64,000 bases of DNA from Firm-04 sp045617625 (GCA_045617625.1 JAZLJA010000023.1:1-64000); one strand, 5' to 3'. Numbered from the stretch's first letter, positions 1 through 9,500 are shown. Translations and numbers: made by a program. The notes: generated from the sequence alone by a model not told the origin.

Positions 1-586
1 TAATGTCATAGCCATCCTCCCGCGGAACACCATTGATTCTGCCGCCCAAGCCGTCCGTGACATAGCGAAGCTGACGATCATTCATATCAACGCAGCGCCG
101 CCAAGTGATACGCCGCGGGTCGATATTCAGGGCATTTCCCTGATAGATATGGTTATCAAGCATGGCTGCGAGCAAGTTGTTTGCCGCTCCGATGGCGTGA
201 AAATCGCCTGTGAAATGGAGGTTGATATCCTCCATCGGTACGACCTGTGCATAACCGCCGCCGGCAGCACCGCCCTTAATACCGAAAACAGGTCCCAACG
301 ATGGTTCACGCAATGCGACCATTACATTCTTTCCGATTTTGCGAAGACCATCCGCAAGACCAATGGTTGTCGTAGTTTTACCCTCGCCTGCAGGAGTGGG
401 TGTGATCGCAGTCACGAGAACGAGCTTTCCATCCGGTTTTTTGTTTTCTTTCAGAAGGGAAAGATCAATTTTTGCTTTGTATTTGCCGTACTGTTCGAGA
501 TACGCATCTTGTATGCCTGCAGTTTCAGCAATTTCGGTTATCGGTCGCATAGGAATGGACTGTGCGATTTCAATGTCGCTTAACAC
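1..586 (-). CDS. fhs: Formate--tetrahydrofolate ligase, N-terminal part (runs off the left edge)
   Basis: ATP-dependent ligation of formate to tetrahydrofolate, entry to cytosolic one-carbon metabolism. About 195 N-terminal codons of a roughly 556-residue enzyme are present. The translation reads MLSDIEIAQSIPMRPITEIA and then contains the P-loop TPAGEGKTTTTIGL, GPVFGIKGGAAGGGYAQV and DINLHFTGDFHAI, all typical of the family. The start is GTG at 586-584 behind a GGAGGAGG ribosome site; no ATG fits that spacing. It stands alone behind its own sigma-A promoter. Identification is secure; only the truncation by the window limits it. Confidence 0.95.
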   Translation of the reverse strand, partial: MLSDIEIAQSIPMRPITEIAETAGIQDAYLEQYGKYKAKIDLSLLKENKKPDGKLVLVTAITPTPAGEGKTTTTIGLADGLRKIGKNVMVALREPSLGPVFGIKGGAAGGGYAQVVPMEDINLHFTGDFHAIGAANNLLAAMLDNHIYQGNALNIDPRRITWRRCVDMNDRQLRYVTDGLGGRINGVPREDGYDI

Positions 587-634
587 TGGGAATTCCTCCT
601 CCATTTTCACTACGGCAAATGCCGCGATAGTAAA

Positions 635-663
635 ATAATACCATACAATCCGTCCTTTGTCAA
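635..663 (-). promoter_or_regulatory. Sigma-A promoter of fhs
   Basis: On the minus strand TTGACA (663-658), a 17-base spacer and TATTAT (640-635), about 50 bases before the GTG start. Confidence 0.85.
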
Positions 664-673
664 GTTATATTCC

Positions 674-718
674 AAAAAAGAACACGGCAGTTTCGTGAAA
701 CATCCGATGACTGCCGTG
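674..718 (-). terminator. Intrinsic terminator of the 6748-726 operon
   Basis: Nine-base stem CACGGCAGT / ACTGCCGTG (683-691 with 710-718) followed on the minus strand by TTCTTTTTT. It lies just past the stop of the dockerin gene and before the fhs promoter. Confidence 0.85.
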
Positions 719-725
719 ATTCTTT

Positions 726-1487
726 TTATTTTATCAGTTCTTTCCAAGAGGGAGCGGTACTGGAGAGCGATTTGACATAATACTTAAGGATCAGAGTTGC
801 ATCATCAGCGGTGATCCGATTATCACTATTGATGTCTCCGTAAAGTAATTCATCGAAACTCTCATTTTTTTCTTTGCCCATTATCATGCTGACATATTTT
901 TTCAAAGCAGCCGTTGCATCAGAGGCATCGACAGCACCATCCTGATTCAGGTCGCCGGTCTTACCCTTAAATACATAGGATGTGTAATTATAATATGTGG
1001 TTTTCAAGCCCTCCGATATCGTACTGTCTTCGTCGCCCTCATGTCCGAGCATATCGCCTCCGTCAAGGCGTTGGTATGTATAATCAATCGTCGTAAAGGA
1101 ATATTCGTCTGTGAAGTCCGGATTCGCAATGGAAAAATCCTTAGAAAATGTGGAGATGCGAACTCCGTCATCCAAAGTGTTAAAACGCACCGTGAGTGTA
1201 TAGTCACCCGACTCAAGATCCATCTCATATGTCGTATAATCTCCGCATTGGAAGTCATAGAGCACAAGTTCTTCACGCTCCGGAGTTGTTTGTGTGACGC
1301 AAAAAGAAACATAAGGCAAGGATTTTTCTGCATGGATCAATAGAGTGCCTGCTTTTGGAGAATCAAACGAATACTTTGGCTCAAGATGATTCTTGATTTC
1401 GGTTGTTTCCTCCTCAGCATGAGCTTCTAAAACCCCGACGGGAATCAATGTCAAAGCAGTGAGCAATGAAATGAAAATTTCCTTCAT
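726..1487 (-). CDS. Small secreted dockerin protein of the O-acetylation operon
   Basis: A 253-residue protein with a signal peptide (about 1-24, ending AHAEEE), a central region of about 150 residues that I do not recognise (probably beta-rich), and a C-terminal dockerin-like pair of repeats (GDLNQDGAVDASDATAALKK and GDINSDNRITADDATLILKY, about 180-245). No enzyme motif is visible. The ATG directly follows the TAA of the upstream AlgJ-like gene, with the ribosome site GGAGG inside that gene, so the two are probably translationally coupled. Being the last gene of an acyltransferase operon suggests a cellulosome or cell-surface protein linked to that pathway; this is inference. Confidence 0.8.
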   Translation of the reverse strand: MKEIFISLLTALTLIPVGVLEAHAEEETTEIKNHLEPKYSFDSPKAGTLLIHAEKSLPYVSFCVTQTTPEREELVLYDFQCGDYTTYEMDLESGDYTLTVRFNTLDDGVRISTFSKDFSIANPDFTDEYSFTTIDYTYQRLDGGDMLGHEGDEDSTISEGLKTTYYNYTSYVFKGKTGDLNQDGAVDASDATAALKKYVSMIMGKEKNESFDELLYGDINSDNRITADDATLILKYYVKSLSSTAPSWKELIK

Positions 1488-2969
1488 TTAGGATTCCTCC
1501 GATATATTCATATTTTCTATCTTGTTTGATCCAAGATTGAAATAATCCGCGCCCCGTTTTGCAATGATCTGAACGCTCTCCTGCTCTTGAATGTCACAAT
1601 CGCTGAGAAACAAGGAAAATCCGTTGTCGCCCGTCTTGGATTCCCCAAGCAATTCGGTCTCATAGCATGGAAACGCTTCATACACTCGATTTCCGATTTT
1701 GCAGAAAACAGCATCGCAGTCAGATAAGACTGTGTGGAATGTTCCATAAAGATGCAGATATCCGTCTGATTGTTCCGCTTGAATCGTCGGGACAACGATT
1801 TGTCCGGTTGCTTTGTCGGCAACGGTAAACAAAGTCGGGTTCTGCCACATCTCTGTAACTTCACGCGCCGAAATGATTGGTGCATATTGAAGATACCGCG
1901 GCAAATTACGTTCCACGATTTCGAGAATCACATGATCGCATGGTTGTGATTCGAGCATATGCAGAGGAATACGGTCTGCGCGGATATAAGTGCAGGAGGC
2001 AAATGCTTCGGAAAAAAGCGGGATCAGTGCGCGTCCGAAAGAATCGCGTACCATCAGAAGCGAGCCCTCTGCGGAACTGCATTCTGTGCGGATGTTGAGA
2101 TCATCGACAGAGCGAAAACGCCCGATTGTTTCATAAGTTTTGGGGATATCATAAACAACATTGGTGTCAGGGTGCTCTTCACTGGGATACAGCATTTTCC
2201 AGAGGTCGCCCTCCCAATCCTGTGTGATCTCACGCTTTGCTGATGGAAAACCGTGGTCATCGAGAGAAAGAGTATGCATCAGTGATGAAAAGCCAATCAT
2301 TGCGCCTTCACCGTTCCAGTGCGTGTCAAGCTTGTGATAGATCGGGAAATCGGGTTGCTTGGCAGCGGAACTCTGCAATGCTTTTCGTAAATCACAGTAT
2401 GAAACATCAGTCTCGGATAGTGCTTCTGTCAACAGATCAAGTGCATTCGGCTCCCCTGTCGTTACAAAGCGTGACGGCAGATACTCGCCGTAAATGCTTG
2501 ATTTATTGGGAGCGACAGTAAATACCAATTCTGCATCATGTTCTGCCGCGTATTCCGAAAGCATTGAAACGGTTTTCGCTATGTGTTTGGCACCATTGGT
2601 CGTGATGCTGGAAATGCCAAGCGAATCATTGATCGTATCCGCATAGAAAAGCCAATCGTCTTTTCCGATAATCACATCCTGATTCGATGATGTCGCAAAC
2701 AATTTATGGGTCAGTTTTCCATAGGCTGTCACCATTTCAGGACGCAAACCAAAATGTTCAGAAAACCAAGCTTCGGATTGTGAAAAATAGTCTTCGTTCC
2801 AGTTCCCATTTTCATCTTTCACCGAAGGAAACGATGAAAGAACGCGGTTTTCTGCGTTGCTCTTATCTTCTTTCATCGAAAATGACATGGTAATGAGAGG
2901 GAGAACCAATGCACAAAGCACAAGCCCAACGTAGCCACAATCGGAGGCTATTTTGATGGAGTGTTTCAA
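1488..2969 (-). CDS. AlgJ/AlgX-like (DHHW) SGNH-fold O-acetyltransferase partner
   Basis: Extracytoplasmic partner of the adjacent MBOAT protein, expected to pass acetyl groups to a surface polysaccharide. It has one N-terminal membrane segment (about 10-30), the DxHW-type motif KLDTHWNGEGA and the serine motif MVRDSFGRAL, as in AlgJ/AlgX-type SGNH proteins. The MBOAT stop is at 2987-2989. The best start is TTG at 2969-2967, seven bases after GAAAGGGGAG; the nearest upstream start would overlap the MBOAT gene by 57 bases and has no ribosome site. The acceptor glycan is unknown. Confidence 0.82.
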   Translation of the reverse strand: MKHSIKIASDCGYVGLVLCALVLPLITMSFSMKEDKSNAENRVLSSFPSVKDENGNWNEDYFSQSEAWFSEHFGLRPEMVTAYGKLTHKLFATSSNQDVIIGKDDWLFYADTINDSLGISSITTNGAKHIAKTVSMLSEYAAEHDAELVFTVAPNKSSIYGEYLPSRFVTTGEPNALDLLTEALSETDVSYCDLRKALQSSAAKQPDFPIYHKLDTHWNGEGAMIGFSSLMHTLSLDDHGFPSAKREITQDWEGDLWKMLYPSEEHPDTNVVYDIPKTYETIGRFRSVDDLNIRTECSSAEGSLLMVRDSFGRALIPLFSEAFASCTYIRADRIPLHMLESQPCDHVILEIVERNLPRYLQYAPIISAREVTEMWQNPTLFTVADKATGQIVVPTIQAEQSDGYLHLYGTFHTVLSDCDAVFCKIGNRVYEAFPCYETELLGESKTGDNGFSLFLSDCDIQEQESVQIIAKRGADYFNLGSNKIENMNISEES

Positions 2970-2986
2970 AGCTTTGCTCCCCTTTC

Positions 2987-4396
2987 TCAGAATTTGAAAT
3001 AGATGAACGGGTGATAGCTGGATGCTGCAATATTCAGCAGGCAAAAAACAAGCAAGATAAATGTAATACAGTTGGCACAGAATTCAGCACCATTCCGTGA
3101 TTTATCAGAAATCTTGCGATATATAGTCGGAAAAATAGGTGTTGAGAACAAAATACCCGCACTGATGGTATAAAGCAACTGCGGAGAAAGCAGTTGCAGA
3201 CATCCCGAAACTGCGGCTTTTGAAATGCCTTTGCTGCCGAACATCACGGCATAAAAATGTCCTGCTTCGGCTACGGAATCTGCACGAAACAGCACAAATG
3301 CAAGAAGCACCATTAAGACAGTATATATATGTAAAAGCGGTTTCCATTTTTTCGATGCTTGGGGAAATTTGAAGATTTGTTCGACAGACATGAGTAAGCC
3401 GTTAACAGCACCCCACAGGACAAAAGTCCAGTTTGCGCCATGCCAAAGCCCTGTGCAAAGAAAAACGATCCATTTATTGAAAATCGTTCGGATTTTTCCT
3501 TTGCGGTTTCCGCCCAGCGGGATATAGAGGTACTCACGAAACCAGGTGGTCAGTGTAATATGCCAACGCCGCCAGAATTCCGTGATGGATGCTGCACAGT
3601 ATGGATAGCGGAAGTTTTCGGGGAATGAAAATCCAAACATTCTGCCCATTCCAATTGCCATATCACTATAACCGGAGAAGTCAAAGTAAATCTGGAGCAT
3701 ATAGCTGACGGCACCAAGCCATGCAAGCGGCAGTGTCAGATCATCGTGCATTGCGTAAACGGTATCTGCGATAAATCCGAGGCTGTCCGCAATCAGCAGT
3801 TTTTTTGATAAACCGAGCAGCATTCGCCGCATTCCCGATGCAACTTCAGAAAGTGTGAACGAACGATGTTCCAGCGCGTCGGCAATGGTTTGATATCGAA
3901 CGATCGGTCCTGCTACAAGCTGCGGGAAAAAAGATATATACAGCAAAAGCCGAAAATAGTTCCGCTGAACCGGAGCATCCTTGCGTGCAACGTCGATGAC
4001 ATAGGATATTGCCTGAAAGATGAAAAACGAAATACCGATCGGCAGACGGAGATGCGGCTGTGGAATGGAAAGATTCGTAAGCGACTGAATGCTTTCAAGA
4101 ATGAAGTCGGTATATTTATATGTGATCAGGACACCTAAATTCCCGACGATGCCGAGCGGATAGGCAATTTTCCGCAGCCATCCGCCCTTATCAAGCAAAA
4201 TCGCTGACAGGTAACTCCAAAACACCACCAAAAGCATGAGCAGCATGGCAAATGGTTCTCCGAATCCATAGAAGAACAGACTTGCCAGCATGAGCAACCC
4301 GTTTTTGGCTCGTAAAAACCGTTGCGGAATCACGGCATATACAAGAAAAACAAGTGGGAAAAAGCAAAACAGGAAAATCGGACTGCTGAAAATCAT
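2987..4396 (-). CDS. MBOAT-family membrane O-acyltransferase (AlgI/DltB type)
   Basis: Polytopic membrane acyltransferase of 469 residues, usual for AlgI-like proteins. It contains the family motif DFSGYSDMAIGMGRMFGF, RRWHITLTTWFREYLYIPLGG, and the catalytic-histidine segment CTGLWHGANWTFVLWG. It should move acetyl groups from the cytoplasm across the membrane to the downstream AlgJ-like protein. Its ATG overlaps the stop of the upstream lipoprotein gene (ATGA). No alginate or cellulose synthase lies nearby, so the substrate could be peptidoglycan, teichoic acid or an exopolysaccharide. Confidence 0.92.
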   Translation of the reverse strand: MIFSSPIFLFCFFPLVFLVYAVIPQRFLRAKNGLLMLASLFFYGFGEPFAMLLMLLVVFWSYLSAILLDKGGWLRKIAYPLGIVGNLGVLITYKYTDFILESIQSLTNLSIPQPHLRLPIGISFFIFQAISYVIDVARKDAPVQRNYFRLLLYISFFPQLVAGPIVRYQTIADALEHRSFTLSEVASGMRRMLLGLSKKLLIADSLGFIADTVYAMHDDLTLPLAWLGAVSYMLQIYFDFSGYSDMAIGMGRMFGFSFPENFRYPYCAASITEFWRRWHITLTTWFREYLYIPLGGNRKGKIRTIFNKWIVFLCTGLWHGANWTFVLWGAVNGLLMSVEQIFKFPQASKKWKPLLHIYTVLMVLLAFVLFRADSVAEAGHFYAVMFGSKGISKAAVSGCLQLLSPQLLYTISAGILFSTPIFPTIYRKISDKSRNGAEFCANCITFILLVFCLLNIAASSYHPFIYFKF

Positions 4397-5076
4397 ACTT
4401 CAAGATTGGTATAAACGGCAATCATGGATACATTGTCACCAGCGTAAGTGAATTGTGTTGTTGTGCCGTTTGAAGTTTCCATTGTATCAGAATCTTTGCC
4501 GTATATTTCAGTAATTTGTGCCTTGGTCATTCCGACTTCGGCACCCTCTTTGTTCGGAATGCCTGCCGCCAGGAGATCAACCTCAGAAAGCAAGTCATTG
4601 GTTCCGTCGAAATAGGTATAGATCTCGTATCCGTCAAACTGGTAGGTACGGTCTTTTCCATCGCCGAGGCAACTTGCCGATTCTTGCATGGTGTAGTCTT
4701 TATGTGTTTTGAAATATGCTGAGCAGTCAGAACCAAATGTCAATTCCTCATACCATTTGGCTGATATAGTTTCTGCCGTAGTTGCGGAAGTTTCGGTTGC
4801 AGTGGTTTCCTGTGTTTGAGTGGTGACCGTTTCTGTCGTTGTTTCAGATTCTGCCGTTGTGGTTGATTCGGCAGAGGTTGTGGTTTCTGATCGAGTTGTT
4901 GTGGTTTCGGATTTTGTTGTTGTTTCCGTTGTTTCCGTGGCGGCTGCGGTGGTTTCTGTACTGGTTGCATCTGTCAGAATGACAGCATCTTCTGTGGAGG
5001 ATGCATTGTTGTCACATCCGCCAATAAGAATGCTGCAAAGGGTAAGCGTGATCAGAGCTGTTGCTTGTTTTTTCAT
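4393..5076 (-). CDS. Thr-rich lipoprotein with SmpA/BamE-like C-terminal region
   Basis: Predicted lipoprotein (lipobox LIGGC near residue 20) followed by a low-complexity Thr/Glu/Ser stretch of about 70 residues that serves as a wall-spanning linker, then a compact domain of about 110 residues with VGMTKAQITEIYG, a turn reminiscent of SmpA/BamE-like folds. The start is the ATG at 5076, seven bases after AAGGAAGG; an upstream in-frame ATG at 5082 sits too close to that site. It begins 13 bases after the transglutaminase gene and its stop overlaps the MBOAT start. No function is assigned. Confidence 0.75.
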   Translation of the reverse strand: MKKQATALITLTLCSILIGGCDNNASSTEDAVILTDATSTETTAAATETTETTTKSETTTTRSETTTSAESTTTAESETTTETVTTQTQETTATETSATTAETISAKWYEELTFGSDCSAYFKTHKDYTMQESASCLGDGKDRTYQFDGYEIYTYFDGTNDLLSEVDLLAAGIPNKEGAEVGMTKAQITEIYGKDSDTMETSNGTTTQFTYAGDNVSMIAVYTNLEV

Positions 5077-5089
5077 TTTCATACCTTCC

Positions 5090-6748
5090 TTAATATGGCG
5101 TAAAATCGGTGCCGAGATATGTGCCTCGTGCATCGTAATTCACTTTAATGAACCCGTAAACCTTGTACGAACCTTTTTTGATTTGGTTCTCCCACGAAAT
5201 GTTGCCGCGGTCTGTATAAGTTGGATCGTAGTTGAGCCATGCTCCGTTGACATAAACCTGATTCCAGTAGTGGTCGCCTGTACTGTGGGTCGCATGGACG
5301 ATTCGTGTAGTCAGACCGGCCTGCTGCATGAAGTAATCCATTGTTGCGGCAAGATAGTAGCAGACACCGCGCTTATTCGTAAGCAAATAGGAAACGAGCT
5401 TATCCCATCCCTGGGCATTGAGTTCTTCTCTGGTTCTCGTTGCCTCAATTTTACGATACCGATAATTTGCTGTCATATATTTGTAAATGGAATATGGGGT
5501 TGTACCGCTGGATTTCAGCAGATTATTGACAGTCACCGCAAGCTGTGTTTTAGCCACACCGTCTGCATCAATGATATATCCCTCCACAGTGGCGGATTTT
5601 ACCATTGTATAAGATTCAGGCTGGAAATAGTAAAAATTACCATTCAGTTCCTTCCATCCGCTCTGGAGAACACCTTGTTCATCGGAGAAATAACTGTTGC
5701 CGTTCAGTGTTTGCGATCCGATCAATAACTTTCCGTCGCTTCCGAAAAGATATGACTGATCCGAAATGGTAACAATCCCGCTGCACATGATACCGTTTGA
5801 ATCAAAATAGTATGTGTTCCCGTCAACCTCTTTGAAGCCGATGGACATCGTCCCGTCAGAATCAAAGTGACGCATTTCGTTCTCTGCGGTTGAGATAAAT
5901 CCGTGCTGCATGATTCCGTTTGAATCAAAATAGTATGTGTTTCCGTTAATCTCTTTGAAGCCGATGGACATCGTCCCGTCAGAATCAAAATGACGCATTT
6001 CATTCTCTGCCGTTGAGACAAATCCGAGCTGCATGATTCCTTCAGCATCGAAATAATACGTTTTCCCCTCGATTTGCGTGAGACCAGTGGTTTTTCCGTT
6101 TTCTTTTGTGACATAATAAGTGCTGTCATCAAGCGTCAAAAAGCCGTATTTTGCCTGTCCTGTTTCAATGTCAAAGTAAAATGTGCCTTGTTCGAGTGTT
6201 TGCCAGCCATGTTGGAGTGCTGCAGTTTCATCAAACAAGTATTCCTTCTCGTCAATGGTTTGCAGACCGGTCACAAGCAAACCATCTTCATTCGCATAGA
6301 CACGGACAGTATCGGACACATCAGCAAAACCTGACTTTGTTACACATCCGCAGGAATCCAGATAATATGTTCCTGTTTCGTTCTCCATGATTCGGTTTGT
6401 GAGTTTGCCGCTCTCTTTGTCGATATAATACAGTGCGTCGCGCCACTCAAACCACCCAACCACAGATTCCCCCGTGTCAGGCTTGAAATAGCGTCTGGTT
6501 TCCTGAACTGTCTGCCAACCCGTCTGCAAATTTCCGTTTGGTGCGAATAAATACCACACACCATCAATTTCCTGTTCTCCGACAAGCCGTGTTCCATTTT
6601 CATCGAGATAACATAATCTGGAATTTTCTGTCTGCCATCCCGTTTTGACAGCAGGCTCATCGTCAGCAGCAAAAGCATGCATCGGGTTGATGGCAGCAAG
6701 TATCATCAGACTGCTCCCAAACACGATGGATTTTGAATAAGAAAGCAT
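5090..6748 (-). CDS. Secreted choline/glucan-binding-type repeat protein with transglutaminase-like domain
   Basis: Surface protein of 552 residues: signal peptide (about 1-28), some 14 cell-wall-binding repeats of the type GW(x)nYYFDxxG (about 35-400), and a C-terminal transglutaminase/protease-like domain. The papain-like triad is visible as Cys in GVCYYLAATMDY (about 462), His in STGDHYWNQVYVNG (about 491) and Asp in NYDPTYTD (about 506), so it is probably active. The ATG at 6748 is preceded by AGGGAAGGG. It heads the operon with the lipoprotein, MBOAT, AlgJ-like and dockerin genes, so a cell-wall or glycan-attachment role is likely. Confidence 0.88.
   Translation of the reverse strand: MLSYSKSIVFGSSLMILAAINPMHAFAADDEPAVKTGWQTENSRLCYLDENGTRLVGEQEIDGVWYLFAPNGNLQTGWQTVQETRRYFKPDTGESVVGWFEWRDALYYIDKESGKLTNRIMENETGTYYLDSCGCVTKSGFADVSDTVRVYANEDGLLVTGLQTIDEKEYLFDETAALQHGWQTLEQGTFYFDIETGQAKYGFLTLDDSTYYVTKENGKTTGLTQIEGKTYYFDAEGIMQLGFVSTAENEMRHFDSDGTMSIGFKEINGNTYYFDSNGIMQHGFISTAENEMRHFDSDGTMSIGFKEVDGNTYYFDSNGIMCSGIVTISDQSYLFGSDGKLLIGSQTLNGNSYFSDEQGVLQSGWKELNGNFYYFQPESYTMVKSATVEGYIIDADGVAKTQLAVTVNNLLKSSGTTPYSIYKYMTANYRYRKIEATRTREELNAQGWDKLVSYLLTNKRGVCYYLAATMDYFMQQAGLTTRIVHATHSTGDHYWNQVYVNGAWLNYDPTYTDRGNISWENQIKKGSYKVYGFIKVNYDARGTYLGTDFTPY
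5786..6031 (-). repeat. Two tandem 123-base repeats inside the wall-binding gene
   Basis: Copies 5786-5908 and 5909-6031 are nearly identical and each encodes 41 residues including STAENEMRHFDSDGTMSIGF. They mark recent duplication of a binding unit within the older, more divergent array. Confidence 0.9.
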
Positions 6749-6778
6749 ACAACACCCTTCCCTCTGAAATATCATTAT

Positions 6779-6807
6779 ATTATATCACGTTTGAAATGAA
6801 AAAGCAA
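6779..6807 (-). promoter_or_regulatory. Promoter of the 6748-726 operon
   Basis: Minus strand TTGCTT (6807-6802), 17 bases, TATAAT (6784-6779), about 30 bases upstream of the ATG. Confidence 0.7.
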
Positions 6808-6840
6808 TATAAATTTGTAAATTCGTAAAATGAACGTCTT

Positions 6841-9417
6841 TTATTGCAGAAGAACTCTTTTTAACAGAGTCAAATCCAGTGCATTTACAATATGATTTTT
6901 ATCCATATCAGCGGCAGTCGGGTTGACAATCTCCCCTTGATGCAGAAGCCATTTTTGCAGCATCACAGCATCTGCAATCGAACATTTACCGTCATTATTC
7001 ACATCGCCTGCTGTTGATATTCCTGATTCGCTCTGTACTTCTTCTGCGGTCAGTGCGGCGCGATAAATCTTTAAGTTGTCGATGGAACCTTTCATATAGA
7101 CATCATCAGTATAGAATGACTTTCCGAACATGACTGTCAGATTACTGCCGATCTCAGGAAGTCCGCATCTTAATTCTGTTGTTTTTGCAACAAATACCCC
7201 ATCGCAATATAGGATAGCTGTTGCGCCGTTGACGACAAGAGTCACATGATGCCAGTTCGTACCGTCACGATCAAGTGTCAAAACGCTTTCGCCTCGCCAT
7301 GTATCAGTGGTTACCGCAAATCTGAAATTATCATTTCCAACTCGGAAAAATGCATATTTGTCACTGTCTTTACCGACAGCAAATGTGAAGAAATCCCCGA
7401 CTGTTTCGTTTTTGACATCCATGCTGATTGTACAATCACGGCATCCATCCAGAAAACCGTCCGGCAGAGAAGCGTATGTTCCCTCGCTGCCGTCAAAAGC
7501 AAGAACACTTCCCTGCTGCGAATCGGCAGTGATTCCGGCGTTTTCATGCAGTGTCAGAGCAACATGGTTTCCGCTTGTATCTGCGCCGGAATTGTTTTCA
7601 AAATCAAAAGAACAGGCAGGCTGCGGAACAGGAACTGTATCTGTTCTTTCACCAAACACTTTGCATTCATAAATTGTCGGTGTGTACCAGTTATTGTTGG
7701 GGTTGTTTTGCAGCGTTGCACTTTTGACATTCAATCGAACATACCTAGCATCGCCGGAAATCAAATCACTGTTGAAGCCGTAAGTCTTGCTTACGATCTC
7801 CTTGTTTGCATCCGTGTGGTCAAGAATGGTCTTCCATGATGTGCCGTCGATGCTGCCTTCAACGGTATAGCGGTAATATCCCTCCGAACCTTTACAGATA
7901 TACCAGGAAGTTTGAATATTGGAAAGCTTACAGATACATCCAAGATCCATTTGCAGATAGAACGGCCATCTTTTATAGTCATCAATTGCTGCAAAGCAGG
8001 TCTGATAAGAGCCATCGACTGCTTTTTCAGGGCTGTATGCTTCTTCAGATGCAAGTGAAGCAGATACATTACAGTCCTGTGAGAGTAATTCGCCTGTCTG
8101 AACTGGATAAAGTTCTCCGGTCACGGTGCTGTACTTGAAATACGGGCAGTAGTCGTAGAATGCAAAACCCTTATCGAAATACAGCGGGCAAAGTGTTGTG
8201 CCGCTTGATTCCGATGCACGAAGCCAGCGATATGCATGCATCAGATAATTTTTTCCTTGCAAGTCCACGATCCAGCCTGACTGCGATGAAAAGGTGGATG
8301 TGTTGCCGATGGAACGCAGTTCACTCCATCCGCTTCTGAGATCCCTTGTGACGGAATAGGCGCCGCTGCTCGGATACCATCCCGCAGCTTGTGAGGTGAA
8401 CAGGAAATAGTATCCGTCTTTCTTGATCAAATTCGGAAATTCACGGTACTGATTTTCATAAAGTGTTGTCACAATTTCTGTAACATCACTGTAATCATCA
8501 TTCATTTTGAAGATATAGAGTGTTGCGTTTGCCCCCTGCCCTTCTTTATTTGCAGCTGCGATAAGGTAACCTGTTCCGTCATCATCGACAAATACAGCCA
8601 TGTCACGTACCTGGATATTCAGTGGGTTGTAGACATGGTGTACGGTAAATTGACCGCCTGGTTTGCCTGTAATAACAAGGGCTTTTCCATCACTGTATCC
8701 GTCCGGCTTTTCCCAGTGAGCCCATACCGTAATGGTACCTGTTTTTTCCATATAAGTGATGTGTACGGATTCGATTTTACAGCTTGCCAATGCAGAATTC
8801 TGTGATGAATCTGCAACGTTGCGTTCGTTGCCGAAGTGAATGCCGTCAGAGGACGTTGTTTCGGCAAGATAGATATCTTTTTGTCCTGCGTGACTTTTCA
8901 GCGAATAATTATAGTAGGTATTTCCGACACGGGTACCGCTTGTCGCATAGATAAGATTGCTCCCCTTTTGGTTATCATAGGTGTTCAGCCCTTGCGGTAA
9001 TTCAACGGCAGTCAGTTTTCGTACATCGGAATACCATTCAGATTTGCCGTCCGTTGCAAGAAGTTGATAGTAATACGTTTCTCCGACAGACATTGCATCA
9101 TCAGTGCAGGATGTACCATTCCCTTCATAAATTGGTGTAAATCCGCTGTTTTCGTTTGTGGAGCGATAAAGGATGAAATGATTTGCAGATGTGGTGGTTG
9201 CCCACTGAAGCGAGGCATGGTTTGCCGAAGAACTCTCAGATGTGCAAAAAACATTCCCAACAAGACCTACTTTGTCCGAACTTTGTGCCGCGTTTTGTTC
9301 CGTGCGCACAGATATCGCTTTTGCAGGTATGGTACCAAACAAAAAGCTGACAGCCATTGTGATGGAGCATAGAAATCCTGCTTTCCTTTTTTTTCGAGTA
9401 TTGTGGCTTTTTCGCAT
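6841..9417 (-). CDS. Cellulosomal GH43 (subfamily 24-like) with CBM32, LamG and dockerin
   Basis: An 858-residue secreted enzyme. Order: signal peptide (about 1-35), fibronectin III-like domain (50-135), GH43 beta-propeller (140-440), F5/8 type C/CBM32 (450-600), LamG-like jelly roll (610-790) and dockerin (803-858; GDVNNDGKCSIADAVMLQKW and DMDKNHIVNALDLTLLKR). The propeller segments RDMAVFVDDDGTGYLIAA, REFPNLIKKDGYYFLFTS and GWYPSSGAYSV resemble exo-beta-1,3-galactanases (GH43_24), so arabinogalactan side chains are a likely substrate; the exact activity is inference. The start follows GGGAGG by six bases. Monocistronic, divergent from the response regulator gene. Confidence 0.82.
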   Translation of the reverse strand: MRKSHNTRKKRKAGFLCSITMAVSFLFGTIPAKAISVRTEQNAAQSSDKVGLVGNVFCTSESSSANHASLQWATTTSANHFILYRSTNENSGFTPIYEGNGTSCTDDAMSVGETYYYQLLATDGKSEWYSDVRKLTAVELPQGLNTYDNQKGSNLIYATSGTRVGNTYYNYSLKSHAGQKDIYLAETTSSDGIHFGNERNVADSSQNSALASCKIESVHITYMEKTGTITVWAHWEKPDGYSDGKALVITGKPGGQFTVHHVYNPLNIQVRDMAVFVDDDGTGYLIAAANKEGQGANATLYIFKMNDDYSDVTEIVTTLYENQYREFPNLIKKDGYYFLFTSQAAGWYPSSGAYSVTRDLRSGWSELRSIGNTSTFSSQSGWIVDLQGKNYLMHAYRWLRASESSGTTLCPLYFDKGFAFYDYCPYFKYSTVTGELYPVQTGELLSQDCNVSASLASEEAYSPEKAVDGSYQTCFAAIDDYKRWPFYLQMDLGCICKLSNIQTSWYICKGSEGYYRYTVEGSIDGTSWKTILDHTDANKEIVSKTYGFNSDLISGDARYVRLNVKSATLQNNPNNNWYTPTIYECKVFGERTDTVPVPQPACSFDFENNSGADTSGNHVALTLHENAGITADSQQGSVLAFDGSEGTYASLPDGFLDGCRDCTISMDVKNETVGDFFTFAVGKDSDKYAFFRVGNDNFRFAVTTDTWRGESVLTLDRDGTNWHHVTLVVNGATAILYCDGVFVAKTTELRCGLPEIGSNLTVMFGKSFYTDDVYMKGSIDNLKIYRAALTAEEVQSESGISTAGDVNNDGKCSIADAVMLQKWLLHQGEIVNPTAADMDKNHIVNALDLTLLKRVLLQ

Positions 9418-9471
9418 GATAATCCTCCCTTTATTCGCATCTTACATATACCGCCTTTGTGGTGCAATGGT

Positions 9472-9500
9472 ATTATAGCACATTGCATTACGAAATGCAA
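9472..9500 (-). promoter_or_regulatory. Promoter of the GH43 dockerin gene
   Basis: Minus strand TTGCAT (9500-9495), 17 bases, TATAAT (9477-9472). Confidence 0.7.

Noticed and set aside
4820..5728. Long plus-strand open frame (302 codons)
   Set aside because: Antisense to the Thr-rich lipoprotein and transglutaminase genes; the Val/Ser-rich translation is the mirror of ACx-type Thr codons, and it has no ribosome site.
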